Part shown: piece by piece, positions 43,970-53,405 of the stretch
Layout: the number at the start of each line of letters is the position of its first letter
Numbering within the stretch: position 1 is the first letter of the stretch
Assembly: GCA_035515795.1 (NCBI GenBank)
Contig: DATJAY010000003.1
Span: forward strand, 62,001-126,000
Source: Candidatus Acidiferrales bacterium
GTDB lineage: Bacteria; Bacteroidota; Ignavibacteria; Kryptoniales; JAKASW01
Direction: 5' to 3'
DNA: 64,000 bases
Translations under genes and position numbers: made by a program
The notes under the pieces: generated by a model
Told to the model about the DNA's origin: nothing
Database searches by the model: none
Seen by the model: only the letters and a program-made list of their open reading frames with translations

Positions 43970-46561
43970 CTACTTCAAAATCTCTCCCAGATCTGCAGTC
44001 CAGTTACACGCGGGATAATTAGCACACCCCGCAAAGAATCCCCGCCTCCCGCGTTTGACTTTTATTTTGCCTGCATCAATTGGACAGCTCTCTCCACTTT
44101 CTTCAAGTATTGCTTCGATGATTTTTCCATCCGCCGGAGCCGTTATGCATTGATTGTCTGCACATTGTGCCACGATCATTCCCTTCATCTCTTTCAGCTC
44201 CATTTTCCCGCCGCATACGGAACAATGAACATCGACTTCTTTACCACCTACACCCGTGAGCTTTGAACTTTTCCTCGGTAAAATATAATTGAAGACTTTT
44301 GTGATTTCCGGCACGCCGATCCGAAGACTGAAAATCTCATCCCGTCCTAAAATGTCGAAGACATGCAGAATTTTTCCATCGATTATCCAGAAGAATAAAT
44401 CGGATTTGTCAGACGTTATGAGATTAGTATTCCTTAGTTTCTGCTGAAGAACACTCATTTCGAGAGATTGGAATTCCTTCGCCGACTCGACTTCTTTATT
44501 CAGAACATATTTGAAAAATTGAAGCTTTGATTTGATCGGCTGTACCAGCTTCAGTTCTTCGGCCGATCCCTGGATGTCTCGCAACAATGGAATTACAGCG
44601 TCGGTAAAGCCATGATGCATAGAGATGCCCGCGAAATTGCTCCCGATATGTTTTTTTTCGTTTTTCTCTTCAATCTGAATCGGCGTGACAACTTTCTCGC
44701 GTCTCGATTTATCGAGCACGAAACGCAGCAGTGATCCTTCACTTGTTTTCGAAGATAGATAATCGAAATTTCCTACGAACAGTAGTCTTTTTCTCGCACG
44801 CGTTATGGCGACATTCAACAAGCGCTCACCCTCCGTAACATCTTCATCGTCTCCACTTTCGAATGTCGAAGACTGTTCCCGTGATGCGAGCAAAACACCG
44901 AGTGGAAGCGGCCTGTCATCCACGAAATCGAATACGACCACGTCGCATTCGTTGCCCTGAAATGTATGGACAGTTGCGGCAGAGATCCTGTCAAGACCCA
45001 TGCTGTTCAAAACAGAGCGTAAAAATCTTGCCTGTGCCCTGTATGGAGTGATGATGCCGACGGATTTTGCACCGTGTTTCAAAGATTCAACCGCAAGATC
45101 AGTCGCGGCGATACCCGACAGAATATTTACCCTGCTGTTGGTTGTAGCTTCGCGGAACGGTTTTGAGTTCAACGGCGATGTGTCATAGAATACGACCGGC
45201 TCTTCCTTCGGTGTCGCGCCTCTTATCTTATCACTTGCCTTGAGCTTTCCTGCGTAAATTCTGTCGTTAATCAGTTCCATGACGGGAAGCGGCATTCTGT
45301 ATTGAACCTCCAAAACGTTCAGTCTCTTATGCCCCTTCGTCGCGTAGCGATGCAAGCTTGTCTCTCGGAAAATATCTCTCGAAAGAATATTCAGAACTCT
45401 CGTCGAGGATTGTGTGATCGGCGGGATCTGCATAAAGTCTCCAAAAATTGCCACGCGCTTTATCGCAAGCGAAGCCGCATACAGGACATAAGGAAGGTAC
45501 AGCATACTTGCTTCATCGATGAGAACGGCATCGAACCGCCTCGAAAATATCTGAGAAGAGATTGCTGCCTTAGCCGCCGTGCATGCAACCAGGTCTGCGT
45601 GCTGGACTATTCTGCTTTCCTTGCCGTAAGCTTCTTCACGAAGCTTCGAAAGCTTCTCGCGAAGGTCGGAAAGTCTTTTATGGCCGCCTCGGCGCTTTGA
45701 CCCGGGGTTTCTGAATTGCGTCATGGAGCCCCGAATATCTTTCTCGACTTTTTCAATAGTTGCATAAAGCGCAGGATTTTTGTCGCGCGCGACATATTGC
45801 GGCAGAGACCACGGAAAATCCTCAAGCTCCACAAACCTCGGAATACCGAAGCGAACAAATTTTCCATTGAAATAATCGTCCTCATCCTTCAGATATTCGA
45901 GAGTTTTTTGAAGCGCAACATCGACGGCAATGTTTGTGTTCGAGATGATCAGGACTTTCTCTCCAATGGAAACCAAATTTGCAGCCGTAAATGCGAGAGT
46001 CTGAGTTTTTCCCGTTCCCGGCGGTCCCCATATAAATGAAATTTGTCTCTTGATCACCGAGCGTGCCGCTTTGACCTGAAACTCATTCAGCTTCTTCGGG
46101 TCAAGCGCAATATCCTGACCGAGTTCCTCCCCTTCATCTTCACCGAACAGGGCTTCTATGCACTCCACGTCCTTGTCTTCAATCGACTCGAGACGATCTA
46201 TAAGCTGTTCGAGAAGGAAGTATGGCGCAGTCCGGAGCATAGCATGGTCGACTTTATCCCCGATATATCCTTGAAGCAGGAGCACAATCCGGTTGCTTTC
46301 TACGGCGACGAGACTTCCGCGAGTTACGTTGCCTTCAACATCGATCTCCACCGGAACATCCTCGCCCATTCGCGCGTCATCATCGAACTTAAACTCGTAA
46401 AGAAATTCCGTGTCCGCATTACCGAGAAATTTTCCGGCGGAGAGCGAGTAGTTCCGCGATGAATAGTTTCTAAGAGCCTCGATCTCGTTCTGTAATGCGG
46501 TGACGTAAAGCGAGATGCGCTTCTTAAGCACGGAATGATCTTCGGATAGAGCCATTTTCAA
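43970..46561 (-). CDS. SF1 helicase (Dna2/Upf1-like) with topoisomerase-type zinc ribbons
   Basis: 863 residues. AAA_11/AAA_12-type helicase: Walker A WGPPGTGKTQT (~180), DEAS Walker B VLIDEASMLYLP (~345), FGDFMQIPPI, VQYRMP (~420), VGIITPYRAQARFLR and the VAITRARKRLLFVG motif VI (~605). The C-terminus has two zinc-ribbon units: CSVCGGKMELK with CADNQC (~800-820), then CPIDAGKIKVKRGRRGFFAGCANYPAC, the topoisomerase I C4 type. Predicted 5'-3' nucleic-acid helicase binding ssDNA or RNA with the zinc tail. The combination is uncommon but seen in stand-alone DNA2/NAM7-like helicases. No nuclease or defence partner is adjacent. Confidence 0.88.
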   Translation of the reverse strand: MKMALSEDHSVLKKRISLYVTALQNEIEALRNYSSRNYSLSAGKFLGNADTEFLYEFKFDDDARMGEDVPVEIDVEGNVTRGSLVAVESNRIVLLLQGYIGDKVDHAMLRTAPYFLLEQLIDRLESIEDKDVECIEALFGEDEGEELGQDIALDPKKLNEFQVKAARSVIKRQISFIWGPPGTGKTQTLAFTAANLVSIGEKVLIISNTNIAVDVALQKTLEYLKDEDDYFNGKFVRFGIPRFVELEDFPWSLPQYVARDKNPALYATIEKVEKDIRGSMTQFRNPGSKRRGGHKRLSDLREKLSKLREEAYGKESRIVQHADLVACTAAKAAISSQIFSRRFDAVLIDEASMLYLPYVLYAASLAIKRVAIFGDFMQIPPITQSSTRVLNILSRDIFRETSLHRYATKGHKRLNVLEVQYRMPLPVMELINDRIYAGKLKASDKIRGATPKEEPVVFYDTSPLNSKPFREATTNSRVNILSGIAATDLAVESLKHGAKSVGIITPYRAQARFLRSVLNSMGLDRISAATVHTFQGNECDVVVFDFVDDRPLPLGVLLASREQSSTFESGDDEDVTEGERLLNVAITRARKRLLFVGNFDYLSSKTSEGSLLRFVLDKSRREKVVTPIQIEEKNEKKHIGSNFAGISMHHGFTDAVIPLLRDIQGSAEELKLVQPIKSKLQFFKYVLNKEVESAKEFQSLEMSVLQQKLRNTNLITSDKSDLFFWIIDGKILHVFDILGRDEIFSLRIGVPEITKVFNYILPRKSSKLTGVGGKEVDVHCSVCGGKMELKEMKGMIVAQCADNQCITAPADGKIIEAILEESGESCPIDAGKIKVKRGRRGFFAGCANYPACNWTADLGEILK

Positions 46562-46803
46562 TCAATATAGCACATTGATGACACTGATGAGGCAAATAAA
46601 TGCCGGTTTTCTTTTTACTCGTATCAACGCAAATCAGCATTGATTACGTCATCGGTTTGCTATGTTCTTTATGTTTGATGTTTTAAATCGAAGCCACACA
46701 AAAAATACTTTGAATGAGTAGTTCCATGGGAATTGTGTCGATAAATTCACGAATTCGCTCCAGGTCCTTACGAGTCGCAGGCTTCGCTCGCAAGTTTTCA
46801 ACT
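46562..46803. other. Intergenic, nothing recognised
   Basis: About 240 bp between two minus-strand genes; presumably holds the helicase promoter. AT-rich near 46660-46710. Confidence 0.35.
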
Positions 46804-48381
46804 CTACCTCATTCTCTTTGCCACGACGAGCGGCGTTTTGTACCTGGAAAGAGATTTCCCATCCGATCCGGTTACCTCAACAAACAGAATATATAATCCG
46901 AACCTTACGATCTTACCTGAATTGTCTCTCCCGTCCCAGACTATCTTCCCCGATGATGGGAGAATCGTATTGTCAACCGGAGTCGCGATGAGCCTCCCGA
47001 TCGAATCGAAAATGCGGACTCGAACTTTCACAGACGAAGATTGAAAAGAATAGTTGATGAAAGTGAAGTCGTTTACGCCGTCGCCATCGGGCGAAAAAGG
47101 GTTCGGGGCAACCGAGATCGATCCGGATCCTGCGATATTTCCAGCATCCATGAAAATGCTGTTCTTTTTTCCAGGCGTTCCGCCATTTTGTGAAACGCAG
47201 GTTGACCAGCTTGTCTTCTCGTTAGACGGAAGCATCGGGTTTATTTTTTCCAGTGATCGACCGGAGGTATTGGCAATGTCGCTGTTGTGCCATGATGGTG
47301 TATAGTAAACGCTGTCGATTAATGTGCATGACGGATCCTCCAGCACTATATATCCGCCGTTGTCGCGCAGCGTCATCGATTTCGTAATCAGAACGAGACT
47401 TGTGTCTGTCACAAAATTTAATATTGAAGTGTCTGCGGCGATCACGAAATAGTTATTGTAAGGAAGGACTTTTTGAACTGCCGACAGGTGAATCGGCTTT
47501 GTTTCAGAAGAAGTGTAAAATGCCCAGTTTGTGATATCAATCGGATTTTGCGAAGCGTTGCAGATTTCGAAGTACTCGCCCATCATCCCGCTGGTATACA
47601 TGATTTCGTTGATACCGATATCTTGCGGACGATAGCAGACGTTCGTCCATGTTGACAGGGTGTCATTCCATGGCCGTTGATCTTGCGGCTGATGAATCTG
47701 TGCAAGTATTTTGCATGCCCCTGATTGCGCCGGCGTAAAAACAAAATTTGCGGAAACACTATCGCCCGGCTTCAGCGTCACATTCAACAATTGCCTGTCT
47801 GAGAAAATTAATTTTCCATCATCGTTCAAAATGTCAATCGAGGCGTCTATGGTACTCAACAGATTTCGGCCGTCATTTTGAACCATAAGATCTATGTCCG
47901 CATGGTCGTTCACATCTATAGCCACTTTGCAGCTTAATCTCTTCAAGCAAACATCATAGAGGAGTTTCGCCACGCTGTTTATCATTCCAGGCGTTGCTCC
48001 GGTCGAGTCAACTGATTCGTGCCAATTGGCAGAATCATTTCCCGCAAAACAATCGATGCGTTCGAGCGATCTCCCGTTTGCGCCGCCGTAAGATGGTACA
48101 TAACTCATCGAATCAAGAAGGTTTCCCTGATTGTCATAAACGACCATCCAATCGCCGCTGTTATTTTGCGAAGGAGTCGATTGAATTATGAGATTCTTCA
48201 CAGGATAATGAAGCACTGAAACCGATGAGTCCTTGCAGAGAACGGCGAATTCCCCGGGCCCAATTATGGAACCAGATTTTATTTTGTCCGAACCTCCGTG
48301 CGTCTCGACTCTGAAACCAGACAGATCGATGATCTTATCTGTGGCGTTGTAAAGCTCGATCCATTCAGCGTCCGGTGCCAT
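46804..48381 (-). CDS. Lamin-tail-domain exported protein, 5'-truncated
   Basis: 525 residues. It opens directly inside a lamin-tail domain (APDAEWIELYNATDKIIDLSGFRVE); family members normally start with a signal peptide and INEIMY before this point, and the second copy in this protein shows exactly that (IGINEIMYTSGMMGEYFEICNAS, ~260). After the second lamin-tail domain comes a FlgD/T9SS-type Ig module (APNPFSPDGDGVNDFTFINY ... VWDGRDNSGKIVRFGLYILFVE). The missing 5' end coincides with the start of the HTH gene at 48375 on the other strand: its ATG lies in that element's conserved 5' box. The protein can no longer be exported and is probably non-functional. Confidence 0.7.
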   Translation of the reverse strand: MAPDAEWIELYNATDKIIDLSGFRVETHGGSDKIKSGSIIGPGEFAVLCKDSSVSVLHYPVKNLIIQSTPSQNNSGDWMVVYDNQGNLLDSMSYVPSYGGANGRSLERIDCFAGNDSANWHESVDSTGATPGMINSVAKLLYDVCLKRLSCKVAIDVNDHADIDLMVQNDGRNLLSTIDASIDILNDDGKLIFSDRQLLNVTLKPGDSVSANFVFTPAQSGACKILAQIHQPQDQRPWNDTLSTWTNVCYRPQDIGINEIMYTSGMMGEYFEICNASQNPIDITNWAFYTSSETKPIHLSAVQKVLPYNNYFVIAADTSILNFVTDTSLVLITKSMTLRDNGGYIVLEDPSCTLIDSVYYTPSWHNSDIANTSGRSLEKINPMLPSNEKTSWSTCVSQNGGTPGKKNSIFMDAGNIAGSGSISVAPNPFSPDGDGVNDFTFINYSFQSSSVKVRVRIFDSIGRLIATPVDNTILPSSGKIVWDGRDNSGKIVRFGLYILFVEVTGSDGKSLSRYKTPLVVAKRMR

Positions 48382-48833
48382 TTTGCCATGTCACTTTAAC
48401 CGCTAAAAAGCCCCAATTCAAGCCCCGTTATCTGGTTCCTGCGACATTGAAAACCTGGGGCGATCATATCCGGAAGCAAAGAGTTGAACTCAAGCTATCG
48501 AGAGAAGAAGTGTGCAAGATGCTGGAAGCAAGTATCTTTGCACTCCGAAATTGGGAGAATAACTATGCTAGTCCGAATCGCCGATACCATCCTCAAATTG
48601 TGAAATTCTTGGGGTATCTCCCTAAAGTCGAAACGAAAGAATTCTATGGCGACAGGATCCTGCATTATCTGAAATCCTACGGAATGTCTCGGACACAGCT
48701 TGCTTCAAAAGTGGGCGTTCGTCCTATGACAATCCATAAGTGGATACATAATATGAGCACGCCCCCTGATAAATATCTCAGTAAATTGATTTCCATTATT
48801 GATCCTCAGAACGAAAGAAAGCCTGACCGATAA
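48375..48833 (+). CDS. Double-HTH protein, family copy 1
   Basis: 152 residues from GTG 48375, with no ribosome site. It begins MPFCHVTLTAKKPQ, then YLVPATLKTWGDHIRKQRVELKLSREEVCKMLEASIFALRNWENNY (HTH 1, Xre-like), HPQIVKFLGYLP, and a second Xre-like HTH (DRILHYLKSYGMSRTQLASKVGVRPMTIHKWI). The same order occurs at 51479, 51931 (broken) and 58806. DNA-binding is likely; targets and role are unknown. It sits at the junction that truncates the lamin-tail gene, which suggests arrival by insertion or recombination. Confidence 0.75.
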   Translation: MPFCHVTLTAKKPQFKPRYLVPATLKTWGDHIRKQRVELKLSREEVCKMLEASIFALRNWENNYASPNRRYHPQIVKFLGYLPKVETKEFYGDRILHYLKSYGMSRTQLASKVGVRPMTIHKWIHNMSTPPDKYLSKLISIIDPQNERKPDR

Positions 48834-49395
48834 TCCTGTTTGTGTTTCCAGAGGGAGATGATTGAGATGGAACTTTTAATGCAAGAAGGCGGTACAATCT
48901 GTCACAAACAGAATCTCAAAAACCAGTCTCCTTGTCGGGTCGCCAATGCTTGATATGGAAATAATCACTAATTTATCATTGGTACATAATATGGGGGCAG
49001 GTCCGGACTAAGCAGGCACTCTGCCAGACAAAGATAGTAGCGTCATCTTGTATGTGGTGCGTGGTGTAGAGCTACTGCAAAGACACATTTGGTTTTTATA
49101 CCTCTCAGACACCATTCCCTTGTACACTTTCAAACTTATCCTTCCTTCTTATGAAGTACAAATCCACTAAATCCCTTCACTTTTTCCCCATTCGTCTGTG
49201 GATCGCTTCATGATCAATAATCAACAAGTTGATTTTCATTGTGGTAGCGAGTTAACTTAAGTGGTCGTCTGTTCCCCGCAAAAGGCCAGTAAGTGAAATT
49301 GTTCGTCAAGTGTGTCGACCGAGGATAATTAATGAATGGGTTGACTGAAAAGTAGTTTCAGACCACGCGTGACAATTATATCAGGAGTATGACAT
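48834..49395. other. Intergenic, no gene recognised
   Basis: About 560 bp, AT-rich. I found no coding frame with a ribosome site. The right end contains CAGGAG before ATG 49396. Confidence 0.4.
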
Positions 49396-51261
49396 ATGAA
49401 AGGTACAGCCCGGCTTCTTTTTTTGGTGACCTTCACCTTCACTAGTGCAGGACTATCGATTGCCCAATGGCAACAAACCAGTGGCCCTTACGGCGGGGCA
49501 GTCTATTCCCTCGCTATTCAGGGTGCAAATCTTTTTGCAGGGACTCCCGATGGCATATTTCTATCAACCAACACTGGCTCAAGCTGGATGCAAGTCAATA
49601 ATGGTCCGAAAGGCAAACATGTTAATAATATTGTTATCAGCGGAACGATCGTCCTTGCGAGTACTGATGACAGTCTATTTCTATCAACCAACGCTGGCTC
49701 AAACTGGACACAAATCGACAGCAGCTTGGAAGGCAAGCAAGTTGATGCACTTGCTGTTAGTGATACGAATATCTTTGTTGGAACCAAAGATGGATTTATG
49801 TATCGTTCAACCGATAGGGGTAAAAGCTGGCCTATAATCGGTGCAGCAATCAGTGGCGACCCGCGTGACCTACCGATTCAATCATTTGCGTTCGCCGATG
49901 CGAGTATCTTTGTCGGAACTGCTTCTGGCGTGTTCCGTTCAACCGACGGAGGCTCAAACTGGATTCGAGCCGACAACGGGCTGTATGATCCGCTATTTCG
50001 TCGTCCTTTTGACATCACTTGTTTTGCTGTCAGTCATGGTGAGACACGCAAGACAAAAATCTATGCGACAGCCTTTTTACACGGTGTTATCCTTTCGACA
50101 GATAATGGAGAAAGCTGGATTGACGTTAACAATGGTTTGCCTGAATCACTCCTCTATACACTTGCTGTAAGCCCATCTCCAAACAATATAGATGGTACAG
50201 ATCTGTTTGTAGGAATGTACGGCCATGGTGTGTTCCTTTCGACCAATGATGGCTCAAGCTGGAAGGAAGTTGATGATGGCCTGACTGATAAAGATGTAAC
50301 TTCTCTCGTTGTTACTGGCACGAATATCTTTGCAGGAACCCAATACGGAGGTATCTTCCTTTCGACCAATAGCGGTGAAAGCTGGACCCAACTTAACGGG
50401 GGACTGATTGGCCTCGATGTCAACGTCCTTGCTTCCAGTGGCACAAATCTTATTGCAGGAACTAGTTGTGGCAACTTTCTTTCGACCAATGAAGGCAAAA
50501 GTTGGTCTCAGGTCAATGACAGTTTGGTCGGGGAAGCTGGTGTCTCTCCTTGCGTTGAGTCCTTCGCAAAATGTGGAACGAATCTATTTGAAGGTACCTT
50601 TAACGGCGGTGTTCTTCTTTCGACCGACAATGGCTCAAGCTGGCGTCTTGTCAATAAAGGTACAACAGGCAGGGAAATACTTGGACATTATCAAGTGCTT
50701 TCCCTTGCTACGAGTGGAACAAATGTCTTTGCTGGAACTGATTTCGGTCTCTTTCTCTCGACCAACGAAGGCGAGGACTGGACTAAGGTTAACAGTAAAT
50801 TGAGTAATTATGACGTCAATGCACTTGTCATGATCGGCAAGAATATCTATGCTGGTACAGACCACGGCGTCTTGGTTTCCACCAACGACACAATTTGGAA
50901 AAGTACTGACCTAACCGACACCTGCGTTCACGCGCTTGCGGTTTCAGGTAAGAACATACTTGCGGGTACAGACATCGGCATCTTTCTTTCGACCAATGGT
51001 GGCTCATACTGGAATCGTATCAACAGCAGTTTGCTCAGTCAAGCTGTCACTTCCTTCGCCGTGAGTGACACAAATATCTTTGTGGGAACCAAGGATGCAG
51101 GTGTGTTCCTTTCAACCAATGGTGGAAATAGCTGGGCTGCATTCAACAGCGGTTTAAGAAACATGTCCGTCCTGTCCCTAACGGTCAGCGGAACGAATAT
51201 CTTCGCTGGAACTGAGGGTGGCTGTGTTTGGCGGAGAGCACTGTCTGAAATGTTCAAATGA
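49396..51261 (+). CDS. Secreted Ycf48/Asp-box-like repeat propeller protein
   Basis: 621 residues. A signal peptide (LLFLVTFTFTSAGLSIAQ) is followed by about fourteen repeats of ~40 residues with the pattern SGTNIFAGTxxGVFLSTNxGSSWTQVNxGL. These are Asp-box/BNR-type blades (S-T-N-x-G-x-x-W) as in Ycf48/sortilin propellers. It ends GGCVWRRALSEMFK; in related proteins of this lineage, to my recollection, a VWRRPLSEM stretch leads into a T9SS sorting domain, which is absent here. It may be a truncated cargo or reach the periplasm only. Ligand unknown. Confidence 0.82.
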   Translation: MKGTARLLFLVTFTFTSAGLSIAQWQQTSGPYGGAVYSLAIQGANLFAGTPDGIFLSTNTGSSWMQVNNGPKGKHVNNIVISGTIVLASTDDSLFLSTNAGSNWTQIDSSLEGKQVDALAVSDTNIFVGTKDGFMYRSTDRGKSWPIIGAAISGDPRDLPIQSFAFADASIFVGTASGVFRSTDGGSNWIRADNGLYDPLFRRPFDITCFAVSHGETRKTKIYATAFLHGVILSTDNGESWIDVNNGLPESLLYTLAVSPSPNNIDGTDLFVGMYGHGVFLSTNDGSSWKEVDDGLTDKDVTSLVVTGTNIFAGTQYGGIFLSTNSGESWTQLNGGLIGLDVNVLASSGTNLIAGTSCGNFLSTNEGKSWSQVNDSLVGEAGVSPCVESFAKCGTNLFEGTFNGGVLLSTDNGSSWRLVNKGTTGREILGHYQVLSLATSGTNVFAGTDFGLFLSTNEGEDWTKVNSKLSNYDVNALVMIGKNIYAGTDHGVLVSTNDTIWKSTDLTDTCVHALAVSGKNILAGTDIGIFLSTNGGSYWNRINSSLLSQAVTSFAVSDTNIFVGTKDAGVFLSTNGGNSWAAFNSGLRNMSVLSLTVSGTNIFAGTEGGCVWRRALSEMFK

Positions 51262-51478
51262 TGCTCCCTTTGAACGTATGAGCCAGGTGTGAGAGATTGG
51301 CAGAGGTGGAAATCCGAAACCAAAACCCCCGATGTCAATTCTGATGTCAGGTCCGACTTCGCCGATGAAACTCAACCTAGCAACGCTGATCTTTGATTCG
51401 AGCAGCCGTTCCGACTGCACACGTCGATTGCCGACATAGTTCAAGAACTTCTGAAATTTTCTGAGGTCACACATTATT

Positions 51479-51946
51479 TCATTGAATTTCCTGATCATGA
51501 CCAATTGAGTCAGAGAACAAGGCGAGTCGGTTTCTCAATTTTCTCTTCGGCTTATGCCCAACTCGTTCCCATCCCCTTACCGTGTCTATATCAACGCCGA
51601 GCTGTTTCGCTAGGTCATTCAGGCTGAGGCCGTTGAGACAGCGGTATTGCCTAATCTTCCCACCGAGGGAGCCATCAACCTCAAGTTCCAAACGGTAACC
51701 TATGAATTCGATGATTCTCGGAAGCACCTGAAGGGTCGGCTGAGTTCGTCCCCGCTCCCAATTGGTTACGGTGCACTCGTCGATGTGGAGCGAACGCGCA
51801 AGCTCCCGCTGAGAAAGCTTTTGTCCCAACCGGCGCTTCCTGATGTGATCTCCGTATGTTTTGAGAACTCGCGGGATTCCGGTGGGATTTCGGGCACTTA
51901 GGGTGATTGGTAAGATAGCCACGCAACTACATGGTTGCGTTGCCAT
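51479..51946 (-). CDS. Double-HTH protein, family copy 2
   Basis: 155 residues, start ATG 51946 without a ribosome site. N-terminal CVAILPITLSARNPTG aligns with CVAVLHVQLIAKKPPS of copy 4, then LKTYGDHIRKRRLGQKLSQRELARSLHIDECTVTNWERG (HTH 1), LPRIIEFIGY, and the second HTH GGKIRQYRCLNGLSLNDLAKQLGVDIDTVRGWERV. It is head to head with the broken copy at 51931-52311; the two 5' ends overlap by 16 bp across a palindrome (ACGCAAC...GTTGCGT, 51920-51939). Confidence 0.75.
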   Translation of the reverse strand: MATQPCSCVAILPITLSARNPTGIPRVLKTYGDHIRKRRLGQKLSQRELARSLHIDECTVTNWERGRTQPTLQVLPRIIEFIGYRLELEVDGSLGGKIRQYRCLNGLSLNDLAKQLGVDIDTVRGWERVGHKPKRKLRNRLALFSDSIGHDQEIQ

Positions 51947-52311
51947 TCTGCCATTTCGAAATTAAGGCAAAAAAGCCGATTTCGAATGCTTACCCAGAGG
52001 TGTTGCTCACCCTTGGAGACCACATACGGAAGAAACGACTTGACCTGAAGCTCCTTCAACGCGAGGCGGCAACCATCATGAGTGTCGATGAAATGACCGT
52101 CGTAAGCTAGGAACTGAACCATTGCCAACCACTGACAAGGCACATTCCTAAGATAGTCGATTTCTTAGGGTACGTGTCCAAGAACATTTTTCGCGAAAAG
52201 ACTTTGGGTCATAAGATTAAACGATACGGAGTGCTTCACGACATGACCCATTGTAGTCTCAAGACCAACCATATGTCCGAACAATACAAGCAAAAAGGCC
52301 CCGTCTTATGA
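51931..52311 (+). pseudogene. Double-HTH protein, family copy 3 (nonsense mutation)
   Basis: From ATG 51931 the frame reads VALPFCHFEIKAKKPISNAY, then LLTLGDHIRKKRLDLKLLQ, then VDEMTVVS and TAG (52108-52110) where the family has Trp in WE; TGG to TAG is a single change. The same frame continues ELNHCQPLTRHIPKIVDFLG and KIKRYGVLHDMTHCSLKTN to TGA 52309-52311. The second HTH is degenerate. It is clearly homologous in DNA to copy 4 (58806-59357) across HTH 1 and the following linker. Confidence 0.75.
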
Positions 52312-52325
52312 GCGATACTACGTGA

Positions 52326-53132
52326 CTACTTCATCAACTCCCCTATCTTCTCTATGACTTCCGCCTCGTCCGTATATCCACTTAAGCGAAACGTCTCCGC
52401 ATCCAGTTTCCACTGGACAGCCAAAAACATCAGCGGTACAAGAGGACGCATTATCTCAGATTTATCGGTAGGATCGGCATGAGAGGCAGCGAGAAGAGCC
52501 TTCAGGAAGTCATCGAGTTTTGCCAAGTCGTCCTTGGTATATGTCAGAGTCTCTCTCTCGTCCAACATGTCCAAGACTGCAGCCCGTATGGTGTTACCCT
52601 GAACCCCCGTGTATGGCAGTCTATCAAGAATCCACAGATACTCCGCGAAGAGTCCGTACTTCTCTGGGATGTCTTTCTTTTGACTGTGGCAATTGAGGGT
52701 CGCAACTTGTCGTTGCAGCTTCAGAAGTGCTCCAATCTGGTCTACAAGATTGGATTGCCCATCTTTGTTGGCCTGAGTTTTGTTGATGTCACAAGCGACA
52801 AACACCGCTGTCAGTGACTCAATGAGGTCAATGAGGCGCCTGCCTCCAGCGGTCGGAGTCAGTAGGGCACGTCTAAGTTTTTTAAGTGCCGGTGCTGCGG
52901 AAGTCTGCCCAAAACTAAGAGATGACAGTTCCTCACGGGCCTCTTGGGACAGGGGGGTGGACTCCTCTGATAGGCCGACCATCTTGACATAGCGCACAAG
53001 TGTGTAGGCTTGTTTTCGTACAAACGACGAGTTTTGAAGCTTTGCCGGCAAGACCGGGGTACACACCACTGTCAGGCCGATACCAACGAGGCACAATGCA
53101 ATGACTCTGTCGATAACATTCTGTTTCTTCAT
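52326..53132 (-). CDS. Orphan membrane-anchored or secreted protein
   Basis: 268 residues from ATG 53132, chosen because AGGAG lies 10 nt upstream; an ATG at 53150 overlaps that ribosome site. One hydrophobic N-terminal segment (VIALCLVGIGLTVVCTPVL) is followed by a mostly helical soluble part with no Cys-rich or catalytic motif I know. Composition is typical of a folded protein. It stands between the broken HTH copy and a hairpin, and has no recognisable partner. Confidence 0.6.
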   Translation of the reverse strand: MKKQNVIDRVIALCLVGIGLTVVCTPVLPAKLQNSSFVRKQAYTLVRYVKMVGLSEESTPLSQEAREELSSLSFGQTSAAPALKKLRRALLTPTAGGRRLIDLIESLTAVFVACDINKTQANKDGQSNLVDQIGALLKLQRQVATLNCHSQKKDIPEKYGLFAEYLWILDRLPYTGVQGNTIRAAVLDMLDERETLTYTKDDLAKLDDFLKALLAASHADPTDKSEIMRPLVPLMFLAVQWKLDAETFRLSGYTDEAEVIEKIGELMK

Positions 53133-53221
53133 TTTATAGTTTCTCCTCATGAGTTACTTTTCCGTTTGACTCAACACGTACCAATACAAAGATACGACTA
53201 CCTCCCTCCTTTCTGAGCGAA

Positions 53222-53248
53222 CAGTGCGGCGGGTAACTCGCCGCACTG
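53222..53248. other. Perfect 10-bp stem-loop
   Basis: CAGTGCGGCG / CGCCGCACTG with a 7-nt loop, between two minus-strand genes. Read on plus, a TTTTT run comes 8 nt after the stem; on minus there is none. It could be a terminator remnant; it lacks integron core sites. Confidence 0.45.
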
Positions 53249-53405
53249 CGCAGGAATTTTTGTTTCAAAATGTTTTTTAATTACAGCCTAATCTAACAAA
53301 TGGAACTACTGTTAGAAACAATGCTAACTAAACAGAACGAACTATATAATCACGCAAATGTCGATAAGAAAACGCGGTCAAGTTGACCTGCCTGTTATGA
53401 AACAC

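Noticed and set aside
53222-53248. Perfect stem-loop as an attC site
   Set aside because: The stem is uninterrupted (no extrahelical base) and lacks RYYYAAC/GTTRRRY cores at its ends.
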